Numbered from the stretch's first letter, positions 24,415 through 33,616 are shown. The stretch is 64,000 bases of DNA from Scandinavium sp036495715 (GCA_036495715.1 DASXML010000071.1:248001-312000); one strand, 5' to 3'. Notes: generated by a model from the letters alone, not told the origin. Numbers and translations are program-made.

Positions 24415-25482
24415 ATGGTAGGGTCCTGTACTGGACATAAAAGCAAACATAACCGCAGTACCCCGCGCGGAGGCCTCACCTCCGGCAGCGATTTCTTCAC
24501 CGCAAAAAACACCTCTTCTCCAGCTACTACAGAGTCCACCGATGTGATGCGCGGTGCGCGTAGTCGCGTCATCACGTCTAATCAACCGGCAAGCAATGGC
24601 TTACAAGGAAGCCAAACCTCAGACGTTAGTGCGCATAATCGTGCCAAAACGGGCACGTGTAATGTTGACCAACAACTCAAGGTGCTATCCATGGGAAGAC
24701 AAAAAGCAGTGATCAAAGCTCGTCGCGAAGCAAAACGTGTGCTGAGACGGGATTCACGCAGTCATAAACAACGTGAAGAAGAATCGGTCACCTCGCTTGT
24801 GCAGATGAGTGGCGTAGAAGCAATTGGCATGGCCGCGCGGGACAGCCGCGATCAGTCGCCAATTGAAGCGCGCAATGACGCTCAGGCGCACTACCTGAAT
24901 GCTATCGAGAGTAAACAGCTGATCTTCGCCACCGGCGAGGCAGGGTGCGGGAAAACCTGGATCAGCGCGGCTAAAGCGGCAGAGGCTCTGATCCATAAGG
25001 ATGTGGACAGAATAATCGTTACCCGTCCGGTTCTGCAGGCCGATGAAGATCTCGGCTTCTTACCCGGAGATATATCCGAGAAGTTCGCCCCGTATTTCCG
25101 CCCAGTGTATGACGTACTGGTCAGAAGGCTGGGGGCGTCCTTTATGCAATACTGCCTGCGCCCGGAGATTGGCAAGGTGGAGATCGCGCCGTTCGCCTAC
25201 ATGCGCGGACGTACTTTTGAAAATGCGGTTGTTATTCTGGACGAGGCCCAGAACGTGACCGCAGCGCAAATGAAAATGTTCCTGACGCGCCTCGGGGAAA
25301 ACGTGACGGTTATCGTTAACGGCGACATCACCCAGTGTGACTTACCGCGGGGTGTTCAGTCCGGCCTTAGTGATGCGCTGGCACGTTTTGAAGAGGATGA
25401 TATGGTCAGTATCGTTCGCTTTAACAAAGAGGACTGCGTGCGATCCGCGCTCTGCCAGCGTACATTACACGCCTACAACTGA
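24415..25482 (+). CDS. phoH: PhoH, phosphate-starvation-inducible ATPase
   Basis: The C-terminal 260 residues are the PhoH P-loop domain: Walker A ATGEAGCGKTW, Walker B VVILDEAQN, and the conserved TRPVLQADEDLGFLPGD. The cellular role is unsettled; RNA-linked ATPase activity is proposed for the family. The ATG at 24415 has AGGAG 7-8 bases upstream and gives 355 residues, close to the E. coli annotation. An internal ATG at 24691 (MGRQKAVIK, with AAGGTG upstream) would give the 263-residue core. Confidence 0.93.
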   Translation: MVGSCTGHKSKHNRSTPRGGLTSGSDFFTAKNTSSPATTESTDVMRGARSRVITSNQPASNGLQGSQTSDVSAHNRAKTGTCNVDQQLKVLSMGRQKAVIKARREAKRVLRRDSRSHKQREEESVTSLVQMSGVEAIGMAARDSRDQSPIEARNDAQAHYLNAIESKQLIFATGEAGCGKTWISAAKAAEALIHKDVDRIIVTRPVLQADEDLGFLPGDISEKFAPYFRPVYDVLVRRLGASFMQYCLRPEIGKVEIAPFAYMRGRTFENAVVILDEAQNVTAAQMKMFLTRLGENVTVIVNGDITQCDLPRGVQSGLSDALARFEEDDMVSIVRFNKEDCVRSALCQRTLHAYN

Positions 25483-25500
25483 GTCTGCTTTTGAGATGAT

Positions 25501-25530
25501 AAAGCCCGCGAAAGCGGGCTTTGCTGTTTT
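25501..25530 (+). terminator. phoH terminator
   Basis: AAAGCCCGC-GAAA-GCGGGCTTT followed by GCTGTTTTT just after the phoH stop. Confidence 0.85.
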
Positions 25531-25573
25531 TAGCGCGAGTGTGTTGTCTGATGGCGCTTTGTGTGTCGTAGCA

Positions 25574-25608
25574 TAGACGAAAAAAAAGCCCGTACGTAAG
25601 TACGAGCT
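25574..25608 (-). terminator. Distal terminator of tRNA-Ser copy 1
   Basis: On the minus strand, GCTCGTAC pairs with GTACGGGC (one G-U pair) around TTAC and runs into eight T. It is identical to the proximal copy. Confidence 0.75.
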
Positions 25609-25754
25609 CTTCTTAAAATATGGCGGTGAGAGAGGGGCTGACTCGCTGCGCTCGCCCTGCGGGCAACCTGTCCGCAAGCGTCCAGTCTGTCCAACGGGCT
25701 ACAGCCCGTTGTCGAACCTCGGTCGAGGATTCTCACCCCTCTCAGGCCTTGCCA

Positions 25755-25789
25755 TAGACGAAAAAAAAGCCCGTACGTAAGTACGAGCT
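25755..25789 (-). terminator. Proximal terminator of tRNA-Ser copy 1
   Basis: Same hairpin as the distal copy, starting about 20 bases after the tRNA CCA end. Confidence 0.8.
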
Positions 25790-25801
25790 CTTCTTAAAAT
25801 A

Positions 25802-25889
25802 TGGCGGTGAGAGAGGGGTTCGAACCCTCGATACGTTGCCGTATACACACTTTCCAGGCGTGCTCCTTCAGCCACTCGGACACCTCACC
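25802..25889 (-). tRNA. tRNA-Ser(GGA), copy 1
   Basis: The 88-nt sequence begins GGTGAGGTGTCCGAGTGG and ends CTCTCACCGCCA with encoded CCA. The anticodon loop CTGGAAAG holds GGA, and there is the long variable arm of serine tRNAs. It closely matches E. coli serX. It is identical to the copy at 39771. Which copy is orthologous to serX is not certain; the second lies next to ghrA, as serX does in E. coli. Confidence 0.97.
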
Positions 25890-25931
25890 ATATTGTATCG
25901 CTGCCTTACCTCTCGGGGGCAACGGGGCGCT

Positions 25932-25960
25932 ACTATAGGGATTTGAAGGAAAACGGTCAA
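25932..25960 (-). promoter_or_regulatory. Promoter of tRNA-Ser copy 1
   Basis: On the minus strand: -35 TTGACC, 17-bp spacer, -10 TATAGT, then an AGCGCCCC discriminator typical of stringently controlled stable-RNA genes. Confidence 0.85.
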
Positions 25961-26065
25961 GGTTAATTTCCCGTTTTCGCTACGTTTGCTCAAGCAATGA
26001 GCACTTGCATGGCTCGAAACTCGATTTAAGCCCTCATCCTTGAGGGAGCAGCCAATCGCGATGCC

Positions 26066-27235
26066 TTATGCTTCGCTATAAAGTAACTTTGTCGCGGCGC
26101 GTCGAGCGGTGGCTGGCAGCAGGCTGGAAACGGCGACATAGCCATCCGGATCCTGGCCGCGGTCGTGCTGTTCGGCCAGCTCAATAATCGCTTTATCCCA
26201 GTACAGACGTTTACGTTGGTCGCCTTGGGTGGTGAGCGTGGCGGTCATTTCTCCCTCCAGCGCACGGTATTGTCGCCAGCATCCGCCCGGCACGGAAAGG
26301 ATGGAGCCTTCTTCTGCGACCAGCGTGACCTCTTCCCCTTCGCGGTTAAAGGTTACTTCCAGCGTGCCGCTGAACACCATTAGCACCTGTACATCCGGGC
26401 AGTTATGCCGTCCGACCTGATGATCTTCTTTAATGCGTAACCACTCGACCGAGAAACCGTGCGGATTCACAATCGGCGGCGCGCTGTTTCTGTCCTGAGA
26501 AATACCATAGCCAATCACCGGGGCGAGTTCCGCGCCATGCCCTGGCAGAATATTATCCAGCAACGCATCAGAAGACCATTGGCGCTGTTCCGCAGTCACG
26601 CCGCGTTGCGCCATTTCCTCGACGGAGTAATCGCGCAGGCTGGACAACACTTCCGCACTCAGCGCAGGCATCAATTCTTCTTTGGCGGGCGGTGGCGTTC
26701 CGGTGCTGGTATCGATCATCATATTGTCACGGCTTAAATAAAGGCCGTATTCCTGCGCGGCACGGAGAATTGACGGATGCCAGATGATGCCGCCAGTGTT
26801 GTCCCCGCCGAGAACGGTAAATACCATACCGTTGGTTTCTTGTGGGCTGACGTTGGTGAATCCGCGAAATATCCAGGTCGGTATCGATAAGATTGCCGGC
26901 GCGCTGAATTCCGTTTCATGCTCGCCATTCGCTCCCCAACGGAACCGCCAGCTGCCTTCCTGAATCAGAAAAACTTCGGCGGTAAAATGCAGATGCAGGT
27001 TATTGGTGACGCCTTTAGGCATCGCCGCCGCACCAATGTTAAAGCCATGCTTTTCGGGAATATTGACCACCTGCTCGCTGGACTGCGTCACGCCGGGACC
27101 GATAAAGGAATAGTTCTGTTTCAGGTGCGAGCCGGGCAATTTACAGTCAATGAAAGCCAGGTTGCAGGAGACGCGGTCCTGTGGGCGAACCAAACGGCGC
27201 TGGGCTTCTTCTTGTGTTAAGCGGATGGGTTGCAT
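26066..27235 (-). CDS. Bicupin protein
   Basis: The 389-residue product has two cupin barrels. One is near residues 70-165 (NLHLHFTAEVFLIQEGSWRF, with the HxH...E metal motif) and one near 270-345 (QVGRHNCPDVQVLMVFSGTL). Cupins of this build include sugar isomerases, dioxygenases and binding proteins, so the reaction cannot be named. It is the last gene of the leftward catabolic-looking operon, 11 bases after the aldolase gene. A weak stem (26033-26048) lies downstream. Confidence 0.75.
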   Translation of the reverse strand: MQPIRLTQEEAQRRLVRPQDRVSCNLAFIDCKLPGSHLKQNYSFIGPGVTQSSEQVVNIPEKHGFNIGAAAMPKGVTNNLHLHFTAEVFLIQEGSWRFRWGANGEHETEFSAPAILSIPTWIFRGFTNVSPQETNGMVFTVLGGDNTGGIIWHPSILRAAQEYGLYLSRDNMMIDTSTGTPPPAKEELMPALSAEVLSSLRDYSVEEMAQRGVTAEQRQWSSDALLDNILPGHGAELAPVIGYGISQDRNSAPPIVNPHGFSVEWLRIKEDHQVGRHNCPDVQVLMVFSGTLEVTFNREGEEVTLVAEEGSILSVPGGCWRQYRALEGEMTATLTTQGDQRKRLYWDKAIIELAEQHDRGQDPDGYVAVSSLLPATARRAATKLLYSEA

Positions 27236-27246
27236 GAGTGTTCTCC

Positions 27247-28038
27247 TTAATAACCTGATGAGCCGGTGGCGGCGGGAATTTCACCGTGGCTAAGTGCGAC
27301 GGCTTCACGCCCGGCGCGACCCAACTGCATGACGTCATTGGCCGGGGTGACAAAATGGAAACCCTGCGCCAGACGAGCGGCAGCGGCCTGGCCTGAAGTA
27401 CAAAAAATCCCGGCGATTTTGTGGTGTTCGCGACACGCCGCCAGCACTTGTTCCACGGCGGCCAGCATTTCGGGATGTTGTGATTCAGCGCTGGCGCTGC
27501 CCGTTAAGGTCAAAGAGAGATCGTTTGGCCCGATAAACACGCCGTCCAGCCCATCGGTGGCAAGAATGGCGTTCAGGTTTTTTAACCCTTCACGGGTTTC
27601 GATCATCGCCAGAGTCAGGATTTCGTCATTGGCATAGCTCGGGTAATCTTTGCCGCCATACAGCAGTGCACGGGCAGGGCCGTAGGAGCGATTGCCCAGC
27701 GGGGGGTAGCGGCAGGCAGAGACAAACTGTTGCGCTTCCTGCGCGGTTGAAATCATGGGGCAGATAATGCCCCAGGCTCCGGCATCAAGCAGGCGCATGA
27801 TCTGGATGGGATCATTGCCGCCAACGCGTGCCAGCGGTGTCGCCGGGGTGGCTGAAAGCGCCTGCAACATCGTCACTGCGCTGGCGAAATCAATCATCCC
27901 GTGCTGCATATCCACGGTGACGCAGTCGTAACCCTGATGACCGGTAATTTCAGCGCTGTAGCTGGAGGGGATCGCCAGCCAGCCGTTAACGATAGGGGTT
28001 TGCTGGCGGAAGGCCGCCTTAAGTGCGTTGTTTCTCAT
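27247..28038 (-). CDS. HpcH/HpaI-family aldolase
   Basis: The 263-residue TIM-barrel protein has motifs of class II pyruvate-type aldolases: VTVDMQHGMIDF near residue 39, the metal-site ETREG in LAMIETREGLKNL, and DGVFIGPNDLSLTLT. Family members split 2-keto-4-hydroxy acids such as 4-hydroxy-2-oxoheptanedioate or 2-keto-3-deoxy-rhamnonate. It is probably the carbon-cleaving step of the cluster. It overlaps the hydrolase gene by four bases. Confidence 0.85.
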   Translation of the reverse strand: MRNNALKAAFRQQTPIVNGWLAIPSSYSAEITGHQGYDCVTVDMQHGMIDFASAVTMLQALSATPATPLARVGGNDPIQIMRLLDAGAWGIICPMISTAQEAQQFVSACRYPPLGNRSYGPARALLYGGKDYPSYANDEILTLAMIETREGLKNLNAILATDGLDGVFIGPNDLSLTLTGSASAESQHPEMLAAVEQVLAACREHHKIAGIFCTSGQAAAARLAQGFHFVTPANDVMQLGRAGREAVALSHGEIPAATGSSGY

Positions 28039-28763
28039 GTGATGATTTCCTTTAACCAGTTACGCAAGCCGGACGCCAGTCGTTCAGGCGCTTCCAGCGG
28101 CAGAAAATGCCCACAGTCGCTGAACGTAATCTGTTGCGCACAGGCCGCCGCTTCTGCGGCTAACTGGTGGTGGTGAGGGGTACAAATGGGGTCGTGTGCT
28201 CCGTTGATGATCAGCGTCGGGGCGGTGAACGTGGCCAGTGCAGCACGCTTGTCCTGGCGAGAGAGGGCGACTTCGGTCTGTTGGGCGAAAGTCTCCACGC
28301 CGGACTCTTCTGCCATCTGCACCAGCGTGCGATGCAGCGCTTCCCGTTCAAGATGTGCCGGTGCCACATAACGAGGCCACATCGTGGTGGTCAGCCATGT
28401 TCCCAACCCTTGTCGACGGGCTTCATTGAATGCCTCCCGCCGCGATGGGGCATTGTTAGGATCGTCGGCCAGAGGATTGACCGACAGTAGAGCCAGCCCG
28501 GCGATACGCTGCGGCGCATCGGCCAGCATCTGCAAGGCCACCATCGCGCCGAGCGAAAAGCCCACCAGACAAAAGCGTGGCGGCAAGGTACTGAGCAGCT
28601 GTTGTGCAAAGGCCTCCGTGGAATCGGCGCCTTCCAGTGAAATACTAATGACATAGCTGACATTCAGCGTTTCCAGCATCGGCAACCATAAACGCCCGTT
28701 GCAGAGCGTCCCACCCAGTAGCACCAGTGGCAGCGAGTGATTGTGGATAGCTCTCTCACTCAT
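28035..28763 (-). CDS. Alpha/beta-hydrolase
   Basis: The 242-residue product has the nucleophile elbow GFSLGAMVALQM, the acid region IINGAHDPICTPHH and the histidine in SDCGHFLPLEAPERL, giving a complete Ser-Asp-His triad. Such enzymes in catabolic clusters often open lactones or esters. The start at 28763 overlaps the SDR stop (ATGA). A longer in-frame extension exists but lies inside the SDR gene. Confidence 0.82.
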   Translation of the reverse strand: MSERAIHNHSLPLVLLGGTLCNGRLWLPMLETLNVSYVISISLEGADSTEAFAQQLLSTLPPRFCLVGFSLGAMVALQMLADAPQRIAGLALLSVNPLADDPNNAPSRREAFNEARRQGLGTWLTTTMWPRYVAPAHLEREALHRTLVQMAEESGVETFAQQTEVALSRQDKRAALATFTAPTLIINGAHDPICTPHHHQLAAEAAACAQQITFSDCGHFLPLEAPERLASGLRNWLKEIIT

Positions 28764-29527
28764 GATGCCGTCCACCCGCCGTCTACCAGTAATGAGGTGC
28801 CGGTGATCAGCGCCGAAGCAGGCGAGGCGAGGAACACCACCGGACCCATGACATCTTCCAGCGTGCCTAAACGCTTGAGCTTGATATTCTCCAGCACATA
28901 GTCCCTGAACTGCGGATCTTGCAGGTTCGCATGCGACAGTTCGGTATCGATAAACGTCGGACAAAGCGTATTAACCCGAATGCCAGCGCAACCCAGTTCC
29001 AGCGCCATGGTTTTACATAATCCTTCAAGCGCGAATTTTGAGGCGCAGTAGACGCTGCGGTTCGGCCCGCCCACATGTCCCATCTGCGAGGAGATATGGA
29101 TAATCGACCCGGCAATTCCCTGGCTGTGCATTTGTCTCGCGACCTGCTGGCTGAGGAAAAAGGTGGCCCGCAGATTGAGCGCCATAACCCCATCAAAATT
29201 GGCTTCGCTGACTTCGAGAAACGGCTGATGACGCGCAAGCCCGGCGCTGTTCACCAGTACGTCGAATGCGGGCAGAGTTGAAAGCGTTTCCGCCACGCGC
29301 GCGGTGTCGGTAATGTCCAGCGCGACGGCGTGCAGAGTGAGGCCTTCCGTGGCCGCACAGTCGGTGGCTTCCTGCAATGCCTGGGCGTCACGGGCGGCGA
29401 TCCAGACCTCGGCTCCGGCTTGCGCTAGCGCGATTGCAGCGGCAAAGCCTATCCCGCGAGATCCGCCGGTGACCAGCGCCCGCCGGTTATCCAGTCGGAA
29501 TCCGGGCATACGCGGCAGGCTCATCAT
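28760..29527 (-). CDS. Short-chain dehydrogenase/reductase
   Basis: The 255-residue classical SDR has TGGSRGIG cofactor loop (residues 20-27), NSAG, the catalytic serine in HISSQMG, and YCASK. The C-terminal DGGW is typical. An Arg after the glycine motif (AARD) suggests NADP or NAD use cannot be told. It overlaps the HisD-family gene by one base and the hydrolase by four, so these enzymes are made together. Confidence 0.9.
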   Translation of the reverse strand: MMSLPRMPGFRLDNRRALVTGGSRGIGFAAAIALAQAGAEVWIAARDAQALQEATDCAATEGLTLHAVALDITDTARVAETLSTLPAFDVLVNSAGLARHQPFLEVSEANFDGVMALNLRATFFLSQQVARQMHSQGIAGSIIHISSQMGHVGGPNRSVYCASKFALEGLCKTMALELGCAGIRVNTLCPTFIDTELSHANLQDPQFRDYVLENIKLKRLGTLEDVMGPVVFLASPASALITGTSLLVDGGWTAS

Positions 29528-30891
29528 CAGGACACCTTTGCCACGTCGAACGGCGCTACGCTTCCGGCATACTCGACTTCACGATTGCCGTAGCGGCGTA
29601 CGCGAATATTGGCCTGTTCGCCATGCCCGGCAAAGCCTTCCAGCTGGCACAGACGCGAGCAGTAGCTGCCGATTTCCGCTGACGCTTCGTCGGTCAGCAC
29701 CTTCTGCCAGGTGCAGGTCTTCATGAATTTGCCGACCCACAGGCCACCGGTATAGCGTGCGGCTTTCTGTGTTGGCAGCGTGTGATTGGTGCCGATAACT
29801 TTATCGCCATAGGCGACGTTGGTACGTGGCCCGAGGAACAACGCGCCGTAGTTGGTCATATGTTGCTGGAACCAGTCGTCGCGGTCAGTCATGACCTGCA
29901 CGTGTTCGGAGGCGATACGGTCCGCTTCGGTCAGCATCTCTTCGTAGCTATCGCAGACGATCACCTCGCCGTAATCCTGCCATGCCTGACGGGCAATGGT
30001 GGCGGTAGGCAGGATCGTCAGTAAACGTTCCACTTCACGCAGCGTGTCACGGGCCAGTTTTTCAGAGTTGGTCAGCAGAATGGCAGGCGTCGTCACTCCG
30101 TGTTCAGCCTGACCCAACAGATCGGTGGCGCACAGTTCGCCATCGACCGTTTCATCGGCAATGACCAGTGTTTCTGTTGGACCGGCGAACAAATCGATGC
30201 CGACACGACCAAATAACTGACGCTTGGCTTCTGCCACAAAGGCGTTACCCGGGCCCACCAGCATATCGACAGGCTGAAGGGTCTGCGTACCCAGCGCCAT
30301 TGCGCCAATCGCCTGAATACCGCCCAGCGCATAAATATCTGTGGCACCCGCCATGGACTGAGCCACGACAATTGCCGGGGCAGGGGCACCATGAAACGGC
30401 GGCGCGCAGCTCACAATGCGGGAACAACCTGCCACTCGGGCGGTAATGATCGACATGTGCGCGGAGGCCAGTAGCGGGTATTTCCCGCCTGGTACATAAC
30501 AGCCCACGGCATTCACCGGAATATTTTTATGCCCGAGGATCACCCCTGGACGGGTTTCTATTTCTAAATCCTGCAAACAGGCTTTTTGCGCGGTGGCAAA
30601 GTTGAACACCTGCTGCTGAGCAAACTCAATATCTTTAATATCCTGACGGCTTAATTTGCGAAAGCATGCGTCTATTTCAGCCTGAGATAAACGATAATCA
30701 TCGCGGTCGAAATTATCGAATTTACGGGATAATTCACGCACGGCCTCATCACCGCGAAGTTCAATATCGGCAAGGATATTTTCAACGGTGACGCTCACCT
30801 GTTTATTCGCCTGTTGACGTTCAGATAATGATTTACTGGTTTTTAAATAACGGACCACAATAGTCTCCTTACTGATTTCAGATAGAGCCAT
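29527..30891 (-). CDS. Histidinol dehydrogenase-family enzyme B (HpsN-like)
   Basis: The 454-residue product keeps the zinc ligand motif LLGQAEHG, the catalytic ASEHVQV, YGDKVIGTNHTLPT and a C-terminal GFAGHGEQANIRVRRY histidine. Compared with biosynthetic HisD, the segment around GTNHTLPTQKAARYTGGLWV is that of the catabolic branch that includes sulfopropanediol 3-dehydrogenase (HpsN). A four-electron or two-step oxidation of an alcohol to an acid is thus plausible. There are no his operon genes nearby. The substrate is unknown. A paralogue sits at 35957. Confidence 0.8.
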   Translation of the reverse strand: MALSEISKETIVVRYLKTSKSLSERQQANKQVSVTVENILADIELRGDEAVRELSRKFDNFDRDDYRLSQAEIDACFRKLSRQDIKDIEFAQQQVFNFATAQKACLQDLEIETRPGVILGHKNIPVNAVGCYVPGGKYPLLASAHMSIITARVAGCSRIVSCAPPFHGAPAPAIVVAQSMAGATDIYALGGIQAIGAMALGTQTLQPVDMLVGPGNAFVAEAKRQLFGRVGIDLFAGPTETLVIADETVDGELCATDLLGQAEHGVTTPAILLTNSEKLARDTLREVERLLTILPTATIARQAWQDYGEVIVCDSYEEMLTEADRIASEHVQVMTDRDDWFQQHMTNYGALFLGPRTNVAYGDKVIGTNHTLPTQKAARYTGGLWVGKFMKTCTWQKVLTDEASAEIGSYCSRLCQLEGFAGHGEQANIRVRRYGNREVEYAGSVAPFDVAKVS

Positions 30892-30947
30892 GCCTGCCGG
30901 GTTGACGGAACAGACAATGCTGGATAGACGTTAAGGACGGAAAATAA

Positions 30948-32177
30948 TTATTCCCGAGCAGTGGATAAGGCAGTGCCTCCGGTATTCACTTTGGGAATAC
31001 GACGCTGTTGCACGCTTCGTGCGGCAAGCGGAGTGATAATTAATGAGACCACTGAAAGCGCGCCAATCACTAAATAGCCGGACGAAAGATTCACATGCTG
31101 GAGCATCACACCCATTAGCACCGGGCCGACAAACATGCCGCAGGAATAAATGGTCTGGAACAAGCCCATTCGCGTCGATTGTTCATCTTCAACGGTGTTC
31201 ACCACGCTCAATGACATCAATACCGCGAAAGCCGCACCGAACGAGAAACCGGCCATCGCCTGCCACAGATAAATGGCGTACAGATTGCTGGTGAAGGGAA
31301 TGGCGACGCTGGAGATTATCTGCAAAACGATGGCGATAAGCGCGGTATTCACCAATCCCAAACGGTTGTAAAACACCGAGCTACACAGGGCGATAGCCAG
31401 CGCATAGAAAATCAGATGGATATTACTTAACAGCGTCAGAATCCCGGCTTTACCGCCGAGCTGCTGGGCATAAATCGGCGTCAGGGTGTCACGAGTGGCA
31501 AACGGCACGAGGATGATTAGCGTCGCGAGCAGGCCAATTAACCAGACCGAAGGATCCGCCAGTTGCCGTTTAGCGCTGACAATACAGGCGTTTAGCGTTG
31601 GCGCACGGGCGGCATCGTGAACGTCTTTAATCCGCGTGGTGAGAATAAGCGCCAGCAGCGCCGACACGCTGGAGACAAAATACCCGGCGCTCTGGTTGAA
31701 AAAGTGGATCAGCGCGCCGCCCACACAGTTGCCCAGAAATACGCCAATGGGGCCTGCCAGTGCCAATAATGCGACGGCGGCGGGCGCTTCTTTTCGGTCG
31801 AAATAGCGAATAAACAGGATGTTATACAAAACCCAGGTGGCGGCGGTAATGCCGTCGGCGGCTTTGGCGATATACAGCGTCATCGGAGTGGGTTCGAGCC
31901 AGGCAATAGGCCAGGTGACCAGCGGCAGCAGCAGACTGAGCTGGATAAAAATCTTCCGGCTCTTGACCACATCGGACAGGATACCAATCGGGAAGCGAAC
32001 GAACAGCGTCGCCAGGCCGCTGGCGCCCATGATCAACCCAACGATTTCTGGCTGCATCCCGTCGTTGATCAACATTGGGGCCAGGAAGGCATCAATGCTG
32101 TGAATGCAAATGAAAAACAAAACGCTAATGCTGAAAAAGAGTCGGACGTCTGGTCGACGGATGAGTGCACGAAACAT
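30948..32177 (-). CDS. MFS transporter
   Basis: The 409-residue, highly hydrophobic protein has about 12 membrane segments in two halves and an MFS loop motif (RFPIGILSDVVKSRKIF, about residues 61-77) between segments 2 and 3. As first gene of the leftward operon, divergent from the LacI-type regulator, it probably imports the substrate of the cluster. The start faces the operator region at 32294-32398. Confidence 0.88.
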   Translation of the reverse strand: MFRALIRRPDVRLFFSISVLFFICIHSIDAFLAPMLINDGMQPEIVGLIMGASGLATLFVRFPIGILSDVVKSRKIFIQLSLLLPLVTWPIAWLEPTPMTLYIAKAADGITAATWVLYNILFIRYFDRKEAPAAVALLALAGPIGVFLGNCVGGALIHFFNQSAGYFVSSVSALLALILTTRIKDVHDAARAPTLNACIVSAKRQLADPSVWLIGLLATLIILVPFATRDTLTPIYAQQLGGKAGILTLLSNIHLIFYALAIALCSSVFYNRLGLVNTALIAIVLQIISSVAIPFTSNLYAIYLWQAMAGFSFGAAFAVLMSLSVVNTVEDEQSTRMGLFQTIYSCGMFVGPVLMGVMLQHVNLSSGYLVIGALSVVSLIITPLAARSVQQRRIPKVNTGGTALSTARE

Positions 32178-32293
32178 GGTGTTGAACCTCGTAAAATTAA
32201 TGGGTTAAAACCAATCAAGTACGGCATTAACCGGTTCAATCCTGAGTTTAGGACCGCATCTCACCGGTATCACTGACGGCGTTTTTTTGTGTT

Positions 32294-32309
32294 GTGCATA
32301 CGTATTCAA
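32294..32309. promoter_or_regulatory. Putative LacI-type operator O1
   Basis: GTGCATACGTATTCAA is a 16-bp near-palindrome centred on CG, matching O2 at 12 of 16 positions or more. It lies in the divergent MFS-regulator gap, 116 bp before the MFS start. Confidence 0.6.
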
Positions 32310-32382
32310 ACATTGAAGTTATGAAAAGGTTTCAAATTTGTAAAGTGTAAGTTTGTAAATGTGAAAAAAATAATATTGGCTG

Positions 32383-32398
32383 TTGCATACGCATGCAA
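32383..32398. promoter_or_regulatory. Putative LacI-type operator O2
   Basis: TTGCATACGCATGCAA is an almost perfect palindrome with the central CG typical of LacI/GalR operators. Its centre is 89 bp from that of O1, a spacing compatible with looping. A further palindromic AACCGGTT is at about 32230. Confidence 0.65.
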
Positions 32399-32545
32399 AG
32401 ATGGTGTAAGTATAAAAAACAGGCATTTCGCAGAGGGCCAAAAAACGTCGGTCTGGCGTTACCCTCAGAGTCCGTTACACTGATGCAACAACAGCTTAGG
32501 GGGCTTAAGCGTGATGACAGCGATGGGTAAAAAGGAACCGTGGCA

Positions 32546-33616
32546 ATGAAACGTAAGACTTTTGGTCCGGTGACATCACAACAGGTTGCACAGATAGCGG
32601 GCGTGTCACAGTCTGCGGTCTCGAGGACGTTTACCCCGGGGGCGAGTATCTCCCCGGCGACCCGTGAAAAAGTGCTGAAAGCCGCGCGTGAATTGGGCTA
32701 TCGGCCTAACGCTATTGCCCGTTCACTCAACACCGCGCGATCGCGGATTGTTGGGGTGGTGATGTCCTACTTCGATAACCAGTTTTACCCGCAGGTGCTT
32801 GAGGCGCTGGCGCAGAAACTGGACGACCTGAACTATCACCTGTTGCTGTTCGTCGGTGACAGGGACGGCAACGTAGATCGGATCTTCGATCAGATCATGC
32901 AGTATCGGGTGGACGGCATTGTGCTGGCGTCGGTTTCCCTGTCGATGGAGCTGTCGCAGGAGTGTGTCGCTGCCGGGATCCCGGTGGTGCTGTTCAACCG
33001 CAGCGAAGAGAGTGGCATGGTGTCCAGCGTCAATAGCGACAACGAAGCGGCGGCCAGACAAATTGCACACTTCCTGCTGGCCGGGGCTCATCAGCGTTTT
33101 GCTTATGTGGCGGGGCTGGCTGATTCCTCGGTGAATCAGGCCCGTCAGCAGGGGTTCGTTGATACGTTGACCGGGCAGGGCATCGCGTCGGTTCGGGTGG
33201 TGCAGGGCGATTACGATGCTGCGCAAACCCGACGAGCGGCCAGCGAACTCTTTTCTTCGTCTTCGGTGCCGGATGCTATCTTCGCCGCCAACGATCACAT
33301 GGCATTAACGGTGATGGATGTCGCTCGTTATGAGTTTGGCCTGCGTATTCCGGAAGATGTGTCGGTGATTGGCTATGACGATACCGGGCCTTCGGGCTGG
33401 CCTTCTTATGCGCTGACGTCGGCCTCTCAGCCGGTGGATGCGATGGTACAAGCCACAGTGGCGCTGCTGATGAAACAAATAGACAGCGGAACGATTGAGC
33501 CCGAGCAGGTGGTGGTGCCCGGTCTGCTGGTGGTCCGCCACTCTGCCCGTCGGCCACAGGCTGGCGTGGTGGAAAAAAACGGCATCTCACTCTTCCAGCC
33601 GCAGGAGGTTGAATGA
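32546..33616 (+). CDS. LacI-family transcriptional regulator
   Basis: The 356-residue product has the N-terminal helix-turn-helix SQQVAQIAGVSQSAVSRTF and hinge GYRPNAIARSLN, followed by a periplasmic-binding-protein-like effector domain (NDHMALTVMDVARYEFG, VIGYDDTGPS). It probably represses both arms in the absence of the inducer, which may be the substrate or an intermediate. The ATG at 32546 has AAAGGAA 8 bases upstream, and the GTG at 32540 is too close to it. It overlaps the next gene by four bases. Confidence 0.9.
   Translation: MKRKTFGPVTSQQVAQIAGVSQSAVSRTFTPGASISPATREKVLKAARELGYRPNAIARSLNTARSRIVGVVMSYFDNQFYPQVLEALAQKLDDLNYHLLLFVGDRDGNVDRIFDQIMQYRVDGIVLASVSLSMELSQECVAAGIPVVLFNRSEESGMVSSVNSDNEAAARQIAHFLLAGAHQRFAYVAGLADSSVNQARQQGFVDTLTGQGIASVRVVQGDYDAAQTRRAASELFSSSSVPDAIFAANDHMALTVMDVARYEFGLRIPEDVSVIGYDDTGPSGWPSYALTSASQPVDAMVQATVALLMKQIDSGTIEPEQVVVPGLLVVRHSARRPQAGVVEKNGISLFQPQEVE

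Larger units (their letters stand above)
25572..25801 (-). repeat. rtT-like repeat downstream of tRNA-Ser copy 1
   Basis: The sequence from CATAGACG through a terminator hairpin to the last 17 bases of the tRNA (TGGCGGTGAGAGAGGGG) occurs at 25572-25637 and again at 25753-25818, a period of 181 bp. The 3' end of the tRNA gene is therefore present twice, once attached to the tRNA and once alone at 25621-25637. This mirrors the E. coli tyrT locus, where about 178-bp repeats each contain the tRNA 3' end (rtT). The hairpin GCTCGTAC-TTAC-GTACGGGC plus a T-run is in each unit. Confidence 0.75.
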
